A DNA stretch of 64,000 bases from Neovahlkampfia damariscottae (Eukaryota > Heterolobosea > Selenaionea > Neovahlkampfiida > Neovahlkampfiidae): contig JABLTG010000015.1 in NCBI GenBank assembly GCA_016618085.1, forward strand, positions 62,001 to 126,000, read 5' to 3'. Positions 12,382-21,579 of the stretch are shown here, one piece after another. The notes beneath the pieces were generated by a model. That model saw nothing but the letters and a program-made list of their open reading frames with translations, did not search any database and was not told where the DNA came from. The number at the start of each line of letters is the position of its first letter. The first letter of the stretch is position 1. The translations under genes were made by a program, and so were the position numbers.

Positions 12382-13869
12382 ATGAATTACTTCACCAAAG
12401 GTGTGAAGAAAAGTTCAAAAAATTGGACAAAAAAAGATTTTGAAAAAAGTAAAATAGCCATACCAAATATCTCATCAAAATCATTTTCACTTCCACAACC
12501 ACGTGATGAATTATCCATGTTAAAAGGAAAAGCAATTTTATACCTTCAACAAAATAAGTTCGTGGATGCAAAACATATTTTTCCAAGAATAGCTGATAAA
12601 ACACCAAAAGAACATCACAGTTTTTTAAAAATTTTCAATTTCTACCAAAAACTCCAATCAGAAGTAATGCAAAATAATAATGAAACAGATATCTTACCAG
12701 AACTTTTAGACCATTTTGAAACTGATGATGATTTTCATACAATACCATTATTATTTCATTTATCTGAAGATTTTAAACAAAAAGGTGATTTCGGAAAATC
12801 CATCACTTTGTTAGGTTATTCATTAGATATTGCAACCAAAAAAATTTTTAATGATCCTTTAAATGCCGAAATTAAAGATTTAATTTTTTTTATTTATGAA
12901 CAAATAGGTCATAATTATTTAAGTTTATATGATTTTGAAGAAGCAGAAAAAATATTTGAAAAAGCAATAAGTTTAAAAGAAGACGAAAATGGAGATGTTG
13001 ATACAACCATTTTCTTAGCTCATATTTCAGCATGTCAATTTCATTTAGATAAATTTGATGAGTGTAAAGCTACTGTTGAAAGGAATTTGAACATTATCAA
13101 AAAAGAATTGAAAAAATTAGCTCCAGAAGAAGATGAAAAAATATTGGTGGATAATATTTACAAGTCTATCAAATCACTCATGTACATTGAAGAAACAAAA
13201 CAAGATTTTGAAAGCTCTTCAAAATTACATCAATTTGTAATTGATTATGGCAAAGAAACAAAATTGAAAGAAGTAGAAATTTTTTATATATTGTCATTTG
13301 CTCAGTTATGTGCTGCATTTGACAAAATTGAAGAAGCTGAAAAAACCCTCAGCACAATTACACAAGATGAACTCAAGGATTTACCTTCAGATATCAGAAA
13401 TGATAGAAGAGCTCTACATTATGAATTATGGAATGCCATCTACAGAAAAAAAAATGATAAAAAAAAATTGACTGAAAGTCTAACAGAATACCATGAATTT
13501 TTGAGAGATACTTATTTGTATAAAACAGAGACATTTGATATTTCAGGATTCGAAGAAGATTTGATGAAATTATACAAAGAACAAGATGATGTTGATTCAA
13601 TGAATGATTTATTTTATTTTGCTGTTGGTGATAAAATTAAAATCAATAGAATTTTATCGGAATATTATATCACAAAAGAACAATATAAAGAAGCAATTCC
13701 AGTATTAAAAGTCTTGATTAAAGCTTTTGAAACCAATGACAAAATGATTGGATCAATTTACAAAAAAGCAATTAAAGATCTTTTGGTATGTTTTGAAAAA
13801 ACCGGAAATACCGATGAAAAACAATTATATGAAGATAAATTAAATAATTTTGGATGTAATATCCTCTAA
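12382..13869 (+). CDS. TPR-like helical repeat protein, possibly mitochondrial
   Basis: Single exon of 495 residues. I place the start at the ATG just after the shared promoter rather than farther upstream, because the upstream frame overlaps the divergent gene. The N-terminus (MNYFTKGVKKSSKNW) is basic and lacks acidic residues, as in mitochondrial targeting peptides. The rest is helical with at least three TPR-like pairs (for example IGHNYLSLYDFEEAEKIFEKAI, trimmed here to its first 20 residues: IGHNYLSLYDFEEAEKIFEK). No catalytic domain is seen. A scaffold role is likely, but the partner is unknown. Confidence 0.6.
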   Translation: MNYFTKGVKKSSKNWTKKDFEKSKIAIPNISSKSFSLPQPRDELSMLKGKAILYLQQNKFVDAKHIFPRIADKTPKEHHSFLKIFNFYQKLQSEVMQNNNETDILPELLDHFETDDDFHTIPLLFHLSEDFKQKGDFGKSITLLGYSLDIATKKIFNDPLNAEIKDLIFFIYEQIGHNYLSLYDFEEAEKIFEKAISLKEDENGDVDTTIFLAHISACQFHLDKFDECKATVERNLNIIKKELKKLAPEEDEKILVDNIYKSIKSLMYIEETKQDFESSSKLHQFVIDYGKETKLKEVEIFYILSFAQLCAAFDKIEEAEKTLSTITQDELKDLPSDIRNDRRALHYELWNAIYRKKNDKKKLTESLTEYHEFLRDTYLYKTETFDISGFEEDLMKLYKEQDDVDSMNDLFYFAVGDKIKINRILSEYYITKEQYKEAIPVLKVLIKAFETNDKMIGSIYKKAIKDLLVCFEKTGNTDEKQLYEDKLNNFGCNIL

Positions 13870-13927
13870 TAAAGAAATTTTGTGTTAAAAAAAAATGACC
13901 AATTAGAATTTTTGTTACTTCAAACCA

Positions 13928-15876
13928 ATGATCAAAGCAGGTGAGAAAAAATGAAAAATTAAAAAAATTTAGTACCTTTAGGAGCTGGACAAGATGTTGG
14001 TCGCTCATGTATCATTGTTAGTATTGGTTCTGTAAAAAAAGAAAAAAAAATTAAAATTTTCAGAAAAATATAATGTTCGATTGTGGAATGCACATGGGAT
14101 ATCAAGACAGTAGAAGATTTCCTGATTTTAATTACATATCAAGAACCGATAATTTTAATGAAGCAATTGACTGTGTCATTATATCTCACTTGTAAAAAAA
14201 AAAAAAAAAATTCAATTAAAAAAATCAGTCATTTAGACCATTGTGGTGCTTTACCTTTTTTCAGTGAAACATGTGGTTATGATGGTCCTATTTTAATGAC
14301 ATATCCAACAAAAGCTATTGCTCCAATTTTACTTGAAGATTTTCGAAAAGTTGTTGTTGACTTTCAAGGAAAAGATGAAAAAGAACTTTTTTCAAGTCAA
14401 GATATTAAAAACTGTATGAAAAAAGTAACAGCTTTGAATTTACATCAAACCATTATTATTGATGGAGAACTTGAAATCAGGCCTTATTATGCTGGACATG
14501 TTTTAGGAGCAGCTCTTTTCTATGTGAAAGATTTAGTCACTGGATTATCTGTTGTTTATACAGGAGATTATAATATGACACCTGATCGACATTTAGGAAG
14601 AGCTTCTATTGATAGATTACGACCTGAATTATTCATCACTGAAACAACTTATGCAACCACAGTAAGAGATTCAAAAAATTCAAGAGAACGTGAATTTTTA
14701 CAAACTATTCATAAAACTATTGAAAATGGTGGAAAAGTATTGATTCCAGTTTTTGCGCTTGGAAGAGCACAAGAATTATGTATTCTCTTGGAGACCTATT
14801 GGGAAAGAATGAACATTAAAACACCAATTTATTTTTCAGCAGGTTTAGTTGAAAAAGCCAACTATTATTATAAGTTATTTATCAATTGGACAAATGAAAA
14901 AATCAAAAAAACGTTTGTGGAAAGAAATATGTTTGATTTTAAACATATTCAACCATTTGATCGATCAATGGTCGATCTTCCGGGTCCATGTGTACTTTTT
15001 GCGACACCTGGTATGTTGCATGCAGGTATGTCAATGGAAGTCTTCAAGAAATGGGGCACAAGTGAAAAAAATACAGTTGTAAGAATTCATTTGGAATAAT
15101 TTAAAAATTTTAGATTTTACCTGGATACTGTGTTGTTGGTACGTTTGGTAATACTTTACTTCGAAAAAAAAAAGGGAAAATGCAAATTGATAAACACACA
15201 ACCATTGATGTAAAATGTCATGTGACAAAAATTTCATTCAGTGCTCATGCAGATGCTAAAGGAATTTTAGATTTAATAAATCAATGTCAACCAAAGAATA
15301 TAATGATGGTTCATGGAGAAAAGGGTAAAATGCAAATTTTAAAACATGTTATTGAGAAAGATTTGAATATTCAATGTTATGATCCTCCAAATGGTCACAC
15401 CATCACAATTCATGAAGATCCTGATATAAATATTAAACTATCAGCAAAATTATTGAAAAGAACATTGACAACAAGTAACCGATGATTAACGACTCATTTT
15501 TGTGTTAGATGAAATGAACAAAAAAAAGAAAATTGAAGGAATTTTAGTGACAAAGGAAAATGAAATGCCTTATTTAATTGATGCATTTGAAGGATCTAAA
15601 GAATTGGGTTTACAAAAACATTCACTTGAATTCAAATTTGAACGTGAAATTCCATTGAATGTTAAGTTTGATTCTGTTGAATTGATTAGATCAGAAATTT
15701 TGAAAACTTACAAACTAAAAGAAAATGATGGAATTTTTGAAATAAAATCTGTCAAATTGAGTCATGAAAATAGTAAAATTGTGCTTCATTGGAATTTTGA
15801 AGATGATGAAATTGGAGATGCAATTTCAATGATCATTGAAGAATCGATTAACAAAATTTTGTTGAATAATAAATAA
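13928..15876 (+). CDS. INTS11: Integrator complex endonuclease subunit 11 (INTS11/CPSF73-like)
   Basis: Six exons (introns 13941-13972, 14032-14063, 14192-14228, 15079-15113, 15475-15508) encode 592 residues. It begins [16 protein letters not shown], then metallo-beta-lactamase motifs: [14 protein letters not shown] (split by intron 3), [21 protein letters not shown], the beta-CASP motif ALGRAQELC and FSAHADAKG. These are the zinc-binding residues of the CPSF73 family. [10 protein letters not shown] with the DYNM.PDRHLG pattern matches INTS11 better than CPSF73. INTS11 cleaves snRNA and nascent RNA 3' ends in the nucleus. The C-terminal domain that pairs with INTS9 is present. CCAAT lies about 25 nt before the ATG. 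Confidence 0.93.
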
Positions 15877-15899
15877 ATTTTGAACTCTTATTAATGATT

Positions 15900-17410
15900 T
15901 TATTTTCTTGCAATGCTCAACATTTCATCAATGTCTGTGATTTTATTTCTGCTCTTTCCACATTTTTTTCCTTCTCCCACTTCAAAATCATCAATTTTTT
16001 TGAATTGATCAAAAGTCACATATTCAACATTTTTAGTGGTTAAATATGTTTCAAAAGCTCTTCCTCCTAAAGTTTCTTCTGATTCGCTCAATTTAATTGA
16101 ATCTTGAATCATACATTCAGAAGTTTCTTTTGCATCTGTTACATTTGTCGCAATGACACCTACAGGTCCTCTCTTTAACCATCCTGAAACATATATATTA
16201 GATCCTACTCTTCCTTGTTCATTTGGTATGATTCCTTTTTCATTGTCAAATGGAACTTCATCCATTGGTTGGTTTTTATATCCAACAGATCTAAATGCCA
16301 TTTGGCATGGAATTGTAACATATTCTCCAGTTCCTACAGTTTTTAGATCTTCAGTCAATTTAGTTTTTTCGAATTTGATTCCTTCTAATGGAGATCCAAT
16401 TACTTCAACTGGATTCAAAAAAAATCGAAAATCTAAACTTTTTGGAGAGTCAGGTTTTTCTTCAAGTGATGTCAATAAATCAAAAAATCTTTTTCTGGTT
16501 CTTCCTTGTGTGACTAAATCTTTTTTTGAAATTTCATCCAGTTCTAAATGATCTGCGTGAACATTTAAATTGTTCATTTTTGTCAGTTCTCTTAATTCTT
16601 TTGTCTATTTTATGATATTAAATGGGTTTTATGTTTACTGTGCATGCTGCTTGAATAGGACCTCTTCTTCCAACAATGGATACTTTTTCAATTGGAGATG
16701 TGGTCAATAAATCAAGAGCTTCATTTATAACATCATATTGTTTTAAATCTGATTGTTGTTTACAAAGTATTCTTCCAACATCCAAAGCAACATTTCCTTG
16801 ACCAATAATTACAACTTCTTTTGTTTTTTGTAATAACTCTGTAAATTGCTCAGTTTTTTTTTTAAACCAAGAATTTTCCAAATTCTTTCGATCTGGTAAT
16901 CCATTGTACCAATTTACAAATTCTCTTGCGCTGATGATTTGATCCTCACCTAAAAAATTAAGATTTTCAAATCATGAAATTACCAGGTATATTTAGAGTT
17001 CTTTCTGAACCAGATCCATAGCATAAGCAAACCATATCAAAGTAATTCTTCAATAAATTCATTTTGATATCATCTCCAATTTTTACATTTCCTAAAAATG
17101 TGAAATTTTCATGTTGAGCTATTTGGTCAAATTCATTTGTGACATTTTTAACTTCAGGATGATCAGGAGCAACACCATCTAATTTTAAGTTTTTTAAATT
17201 GTTTTACATCGAACTAATCCATACGGAGTTGGTAATTTTTCAATCATTGTCACATGAACATTACTGCCTGATTTTAACAAATATTTGCTATCAGAATTAA
17301 AATTTAGGTGAATATAAATACCTTGTGTAGAACCCACTTGGACCGCTTCCAACAACACAAACATTTAATTTTCGTTGAGTTGAGTAACTCCGATTCAAAA
17401 TTTTTTTCAT
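15900..17410 (-). CDS. FDXR: mitochondrial NADPH:adrenodoxin (ferredoxin) oxidoreductase
   Basis: Five exons (introns 17288-17321, 17179-17207, 16950-16983, 16605-16638) encode 459 residues. The short basic N-terminus (MKKILNRSYSTQRK) looks like a mitochondrial presequence. It is followed by the FAD-binding VVGSGPSGFY, the EKLPTPYGLVRYGVAPDHP motif typical of the family, the NADP-binding GQGNVALDVGR, GRRGPIQAA, and the C-terminal GWLKRGPVGVIATN. The enzyme passes electrons from NADPH to mitochondrial ferredoxin for Fe-S cluster and heme chemistry. An ATTGG element lies only 3 nt before the start codon, so the 5' leader must be very short or begin within the element. Convergent with INTS11, 23 bp apart. 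Confidence 0.93.
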
Positions 17411-17539
17411 TATCCAATGAAAACCGGATAATTTTCTAAATACTTATGAGTGTCCAGACTATTTTCTTAGAAAAATTTCTTCCATTCTGAAAATTGTGGT
17501 TTTTCAAATTGAATCAAAAAATTTTTTTTATCCAATCAA

Positions 17540-18308
17540 ATGGGAAATTCTCCTAACGTAAAACCGACTGAACAGAAGCATCAAACATACGTCGATTACG
17601 AACCAGGAGTTTATCAAGAAAATAGAAAAACTATACCTATAATGTTCAAGTGGCCATATAACGGAAGAAAAGGTTTTTGAAAAAAAAAAAAAAAATTAAA
17701 ATTAAAGTTTCGTTAATTGGTTCCTTCAATAACTGGAAAGAACAAATACCAATGAATTTAATTCCTGATGAAAAAGAACCAATGTTTGTTGTTATTTTAA
17801 ATATTCCTGCTGGAGAACATACCTATAAAGTAAGAAGCTCTTAATTTTAAAAAAACAGTTTATTGTTGACGACCTCTATAAAATTGACCAAAATCAACCA
17901 AAAAAACTGGACCAATCAGGAAATATTCATAACGTTATTGTTGTCACAGAAAACGGACAACAAAAAGAAAAAGAAAAAGAAATTAAAGACGATTCTAAAA
18001 TGCAAGAAGATGATATTTTAGAATTTAAAGAAGAGGATCAACAAGATGACGGTTTTGGTCAAGAAGAACATGTTTTTGTTGAAACAAAAAAAAATCCGCC
18101 AACAATACCTCCACATTTAAGATATACTCCTTTGAATAGTACAGCACCAACTCATGATCATGATCCTACTATAGTTCCAATTCCTTTGATGGTTACTCTG
18201 AATCATACTTATTTTACTTCCAGTCAAGATTTAGAAGCAATTGGTATAACTTCACGTTTTAGAGAAAAATATTCAACAGTTGTACTGTATAAACCAAACA
18301 TTAAATAA
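17540..18308 (+). CDS. AMPK/SNF1 beta subunit
   Basis: Three exons (introns 17673-17707, 17830-17858) encode 234 residues. MGNSP at the start has a Gly at position 2, suiting N-myristoylation as in other beta subunits. A CBM48 glycogen-binding domain follows (MFKWPYNGRKVSLIGSFNNW, AGEHTYKFIVDD). The C-terminal ASC domain begins IPPHLRYTPLN and ends YSTVVLYKPN. It bridges the catalytic alpha and gamma subunits of the energy-sensing kinase. TCCAATCAA stops 2 nt before the ATG. The fusion of CBS repeats at 41174-42983 is a separate protein and not an obvious gamma subunit. Confidence 0.92.
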
Positions 18309-18438
18309 TCACAATTAAAAAATTTTTTGAAAAAAAATGAAAAACTTCTTCCAACAAATTTTCTTTAGTCAAATGTAGGCTTCCACACGTTTTTTTTGAC
18401 ATTTCAATCCTCTAGCGTTTTTTCAATGGAAATGACTA

Positions 18439-18512
18439 ACCAATCTAAAATATCAAATATCCAACGACTCAAAAAAAACCGTTGGATTTAGATTTAGTTC
18501 AATCTGATTGGT
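18439..18512. repeat. inverted repeat carrying CCAAT motifs at both ends
   Basis: ATCCAACG (18459-18466) pairs with CGTTGGAT (18480-18487) around a 13-nt A-rich loop. Farther out ACCAATC (18439-18445) pairs with GATTGGT (18506-18512). It lies 75-150 bp upstream of the next ATG, between the AMPK beta stop and the Q-rich membrane protein. Confidence 0.5.
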
Positions 18513-18585
18513 GAGGAATTAAAAATAAAAGAAGTTTGATTGGACAATTTCACGAATTAGATTCAAACAAAAAAGAAACGTCAAA

Positions 18586-19150
18586 ATGGTACAATGGTTT
18601 GGTGCACCTGCTCTTGAAGGAAGTCTTGGAACAGTATTAAACTATTAAACTAAAAACTTTTAAGGTCGTTTTTGTCCTTTCAATATTTTTACCTGGTTTA
18701 GCTCAAATTATCGCTGGAGTTGTCGCAAAACCTAATGATACAGATTCAATCATTGTTGGAATTGTCATGATTATTGCTAACATTCTTTTATGGTTACTTT
18801 TACCAATTGTAGGGGCAATTGTATTCACTGTACTCACAGTTGTTTCATTTGGTATTCTTTCATTCATTTGGGTTGCATATCCATTATGTTACTTAGGATT
18901 TCTTCTTATTTATCCATGGAGTATTTACTGGGGTTACAATTGTTACAAAAATTCAGAAGGTGGTGCTACTCCACAACCAACAACAAACACAACACAACAA
19001 CCTCAACAACCGATGGAACAACAACCACAACAACAACAACCAATGGAACAACAACCACAACAACAACAACCGATGGAACAAGCTCCAATGCAACAAGCTC
19101 CAATGGAACAACAACCAATGGAACAAGCTCCAGTAATGGAACAACAATAA
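18586..19150 (+). CDS. small membrane protein with Gln/Pro/Met-rich repeat tail
   Basis: Two exons (intron 18634-18664) encode 177 residues. Three or four hydrophobic segments fill about residues 17-105. The C-terminal 60 residues are a low-complexity cytosolic-type tail built from PMEQQPQQQQ and PMEQAP units. I do not recognise the membrane part. The exon junction restores a continuous hydrophobic segment (SLGTVVFVLSIFLPG), which supports the intron. ATTGG is about 45 nt upstream. Tail length is likely variable between strains because the DNA under it is a tandem repeat. Confidence 0.65.
18995..19147 (+). repeat. tandem CAA-rich repeat encoding PMEQ/Q-rich tail
   Basis: Blocks of ATGGAACAACAACC and CAACAACAACAACC recur. 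Two near-identical 36-bp units lie at about 19012-19084, followed by shorter ATGGAACAAGCTCC units, all in one reading frame. Confidence 0.7.
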
Positions 19151-19302
19151 ATATTGCTAAATATATAAATATATAAAAATTTTTTTCATTTTAAATTGTT
19201 AACAAGCTTTTTCAAAAAGGTCAGATCAATTTCGGATGAACCCAAAGTATTTTTACTTAATCTCGGAGTTGTTTCACCAATCAAAAAAAATCCGAAAAAA
19301 AA

Positions 19303-19811
19303 ATGACAGTTCAAGAAGGAGACAAAGTACCAGAATTCACATTCTTGTCATTAGTAGAAGGAAAACCAACACCTATTTCAACAAAAGACATCTTACCAGG
19401 AAAAAAAGTCGTTATTGTAGCGGTTCCAGGAGCTTTCACTCCAACGTAAGATAAAAAAAAATCTGAAAAAAAAACAGTTGTACAAATGATCACTGTCCAG
19501 GATTTACACGCGGTGCTAAAGATTTATTATCCAAAGGTGTTGATGCTGTTTATTGTACTTCAGTCAATGATCCTTTTGTCATGGATGCTTTCTCAAACTT
19601 TTTAAAAGCAACCGGAAAAATTACAATGCTTTCTGACAATGGTGAATTTGCAAAATCATTAGGTTTATCCATGGATTTACCACAATTAAACTTTGGTATT
19701 AGATCACAAAGATACGCTATGATTGTTGAAGATGGTGTTATCAAATATTTAGGAGTAGATGCTAAAGGACTTGATAAATCATCATTTGAAGCTGTAGCTG
19801 AAAAATTATAA
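19303..19811 (+). CDS. type II peroxiredoxin (Prx5/AHP1 family)
   Basis: Two exons (intron 19446-19477) encode 158 residues, the usual size. The peroxidatic site PGAFTPTCTNDHCPGF is rebuilt exactly across the intron; the first Cys is the peroxidatic one. An additional Cys five residues later and C in VYCTSVND are resolving candidates. There is no targeting peptide or peroxisomal tail (ends VAEKL, not a classic SKL). It reduces peroxides using thioredoxin or glutathione. ACCAATCA is about 20 nt upstream. Its last 6 bp overlap the coding end of the convergent zinc-ribbon gene. Confidence 0.93.
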
Positions 19812-20312
19812 AAATTTATTCACCTTTGTCATTTCTTTTAATTTTTCTGAATCAATTTGCATTGTTCTAATGTAAATGATTAAATACTTTGCAGCGCCTG
19901 CACCATTTGAACCACAGCAACATGGTTTAAAGTTAGAGTCGACATATCTATGATAAAATCCACTTTTAGATTCAGAATCATCTGTGTCTCTTGTGAAGAT
20001 TGCATTTCCAATATGAAAATTTTTTGCATCATCTGCGTGTGGATAAAAGTCTCTAAAAAAAACTCTTATTCCTCTATTCCATCTTGAAAATTGTAAAGGT
20101 GAAGGTGATGAATAATTATAAGTCCCAAAAAATTCGTACTTATCCAACGGATATTTCTTTACTATCTCATCAAACTCGGCAAGTGTACCAATTTTTTGAA
20201 ATCTTTGAAAACCTTCAACGAATTCTTTTGGTTTTTCATTTTTTTCTCCACAATTATGGCAGAATTTTTGATCTTTAGTTGTAAAAGAAGTTTGACATTT
20301 GAGACAAGACAT
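19806..20312 (-). CDS. zinc-ribbon protein of unknown function
   Basis: Single exon of 168 residues from ATG 20310-20312, chosen because ACCAATCA lies about 28 nt upstream; the frame is open farther but without an ATG. The N-terminus is a zinc ribbon (CLKCQTSF..KFCHNCGEKN, two CxxC pairs). The remainder is a globular domain with CCCGSNGAGAAKY near the C-terminus and several aromatic motifs (FFRDFYPHAD, GFYHRYVD). I do not recognise this domain. The stop codon overlaps the end of the peroxiredoxin gene. Confidence 0.65.
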   Translation of the reverse strand: MSCLKCQTSFTTKDQKFCHNCGEKNEKPKEFVEGFQRFQKIGTLAEFDEIVKKYPLDKYEFFGTYNYSSPSPLQFSRWNRGIRVFFRDFYPHADDAKNFHIGNAIFTRDTDDSESKSGFYHRYVDSNFKPCCCGSNGAGAAKYLIIYIRTMQIDSEKLKEMTKVNKFL

Positions 20313-20385
20313 GATCTGTTCTTTTTGCTGGTCTGAAATGATTGGTTGTTCTAAAAATAGTTGTGATAATTTCAAGTTGTCAAAA

Positions 20386-21423
20386 TTATTTTTTCAATAA
20401 TTTCCAAATTGCATCAGATAAATTATCACCTTTAAATTTTTCATTTTCAGTGATTCCTGTCAAACTCTCCCATGAATGATCTCCTTCTTTAATGAAATAA
20501 ATTTTGACATTTTGATTAGTTCTACAATTGTAATTCCTTAATTCTATTTTATTATTTTCACTATTCTCTGAAATAAAACTTGTAAAACAACCATTTGTTA
20601 TTTTATAAGCGTCTATAGCTCTCTGCAAAGGAAGAAAGACTCTTTTTAAATTCCAAGGAGCTTCTTCAGTTCCTCCTTCCATTTTAATAATTTTATCATT
20701 TCCACCATGAACATGAACAAGTTTTACTGGATAACTTGGACTTCGATATAATACCATTGGATAGTCTTTATCAATTTGACCTCCAATTGAACTTGAAACT
20801 GGTGCTATTCCATAAAATAGATTTGGATGTTCTCCTGCCGTTTTATAACAGATATTTCCGCCTCCAGAATGTCCTGTACAATATACTTCACCTTTTTTTA
20901 TATTATAACGAAGAGTTACAATTTCTATCAGTTTTTTAATGAAAAAAGAGTCGTTAATCTTGTCTATAAAAGCTTCTGAAATGATTAATTCAGTGTTCCA
21001 AAAAACGAAATCAAGAGATTTGTCTCTAGAGTAAGCAATTGGGTATAATGCGATAAATTGATTTTTATCAGCTGTTTCATCCCATCTATTATATCGTTTA
21101 AATCGTCTTGGATTTGTAAAAAATGGATGAAGTACCACGACCAATGGATACGATAATGTTCTATTGTAATTTTTTGGAAAGTGTATAATATAATTTCTGA
21201 TACGGTTATCTATTCTAATCTCTTGTACAATGTCAGTGTCTGGTGGGTGTTTGTAAAATATAGCAACAGCTGTGAAGATTATGACGAAAAGAAAAATTAA
21301 AAATAAAATATAAAAGAAAGTGGCCAAATTCAATCTGCATAAATTGTACATTGAAAAGTTTGGTTTAATAGTCTTATTATTTGCCAAATAGTACCGTTCT
21401 TCTTCTTCGTAAGAATTGGTCAT
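20386..21423 (-). CDS. type II membrane alpha/beta-hydrolase, feruloyl esterase / PHB depolymerase-like
   Basis: 345 residues from ATG 21421-21423, favoured because ATTGG lies 29 nt upstream; the frame is also open to an ATG at 21513, which would add 30 hydrophobic residues read from T-rich promoter DNA. A single membrane helix near residues 35-57 leaves the catalytic domain outside the cytosol. Domain motifs: PLVVVLHPF, the nucleophile elbow GHSGGG, and GDHSWE, which supplies the catalytic His. This matches the PHB depolymerase/LpqC/feruloyl esterase group. The substrate is unknown; plant or bacterial esters eaten by the cell are an inference. Confidence 0.75.
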   Translation of the reverse strand: MTNSYEEEERYYLANNKTIKPNFSMYNLCRLNLATFFYILFLIFLFVIIFTAVAIFYKHPPDTDIVQEIRIDNRIRNYIIHFPKNYNRTLSYPLVVVLHPFFTNPRRFKRYNRWDETADKNQFIALYPIAYSRDKSLDFVFWNTELIISEAFIDKINDSFFIKKLIEIVTLRYNIKKGEVYCTGHSGGGNICYKTAGEHPNLFYGIAPVSSSIGGQIDKDYPMVLYRSPSYPVKLVHVHGGNDKIIKMEGGTEEAPWNLKRVFLPLQRAIDAYKITNGCFTSFISENSENNKIELRNYNCRTNQNVKIYFIKEGDHSWESLTGITENEKFKGDNLSDAIWKLLKK

Positions 21424-21579
21424 AACAAATGGAAGGTTAAAAAAAAATGGTCCAATGAAACAAGTACTTGAAGTTCCAATGAAAAATATGAAAAAAAGAA
21501 ACGAATTTTTCATGTGAGCAGAAAAAATATCAAATAAATCAATTTGAACTTTTATCCAATCAAAATATTTTTTCGAAAA

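Noticed and set aside
14083-14230. ATG at 14083 as the start of INTS11
   Set aside because: That frame reads through intron 3. Splicing two upstream exons gives the conserved N-terminus ([10 protein letters not shown] and CGMHMG) and a start preceded by CCAAT.
21424-21513. Longer N-terminus of the esterase from ATG 21513
   Set aside because: It would place the ATTGG element inside the coding region. The extra residues are Phe/Ile runs as expected from T-rich leader DNA. Not excluded by sequence alone.
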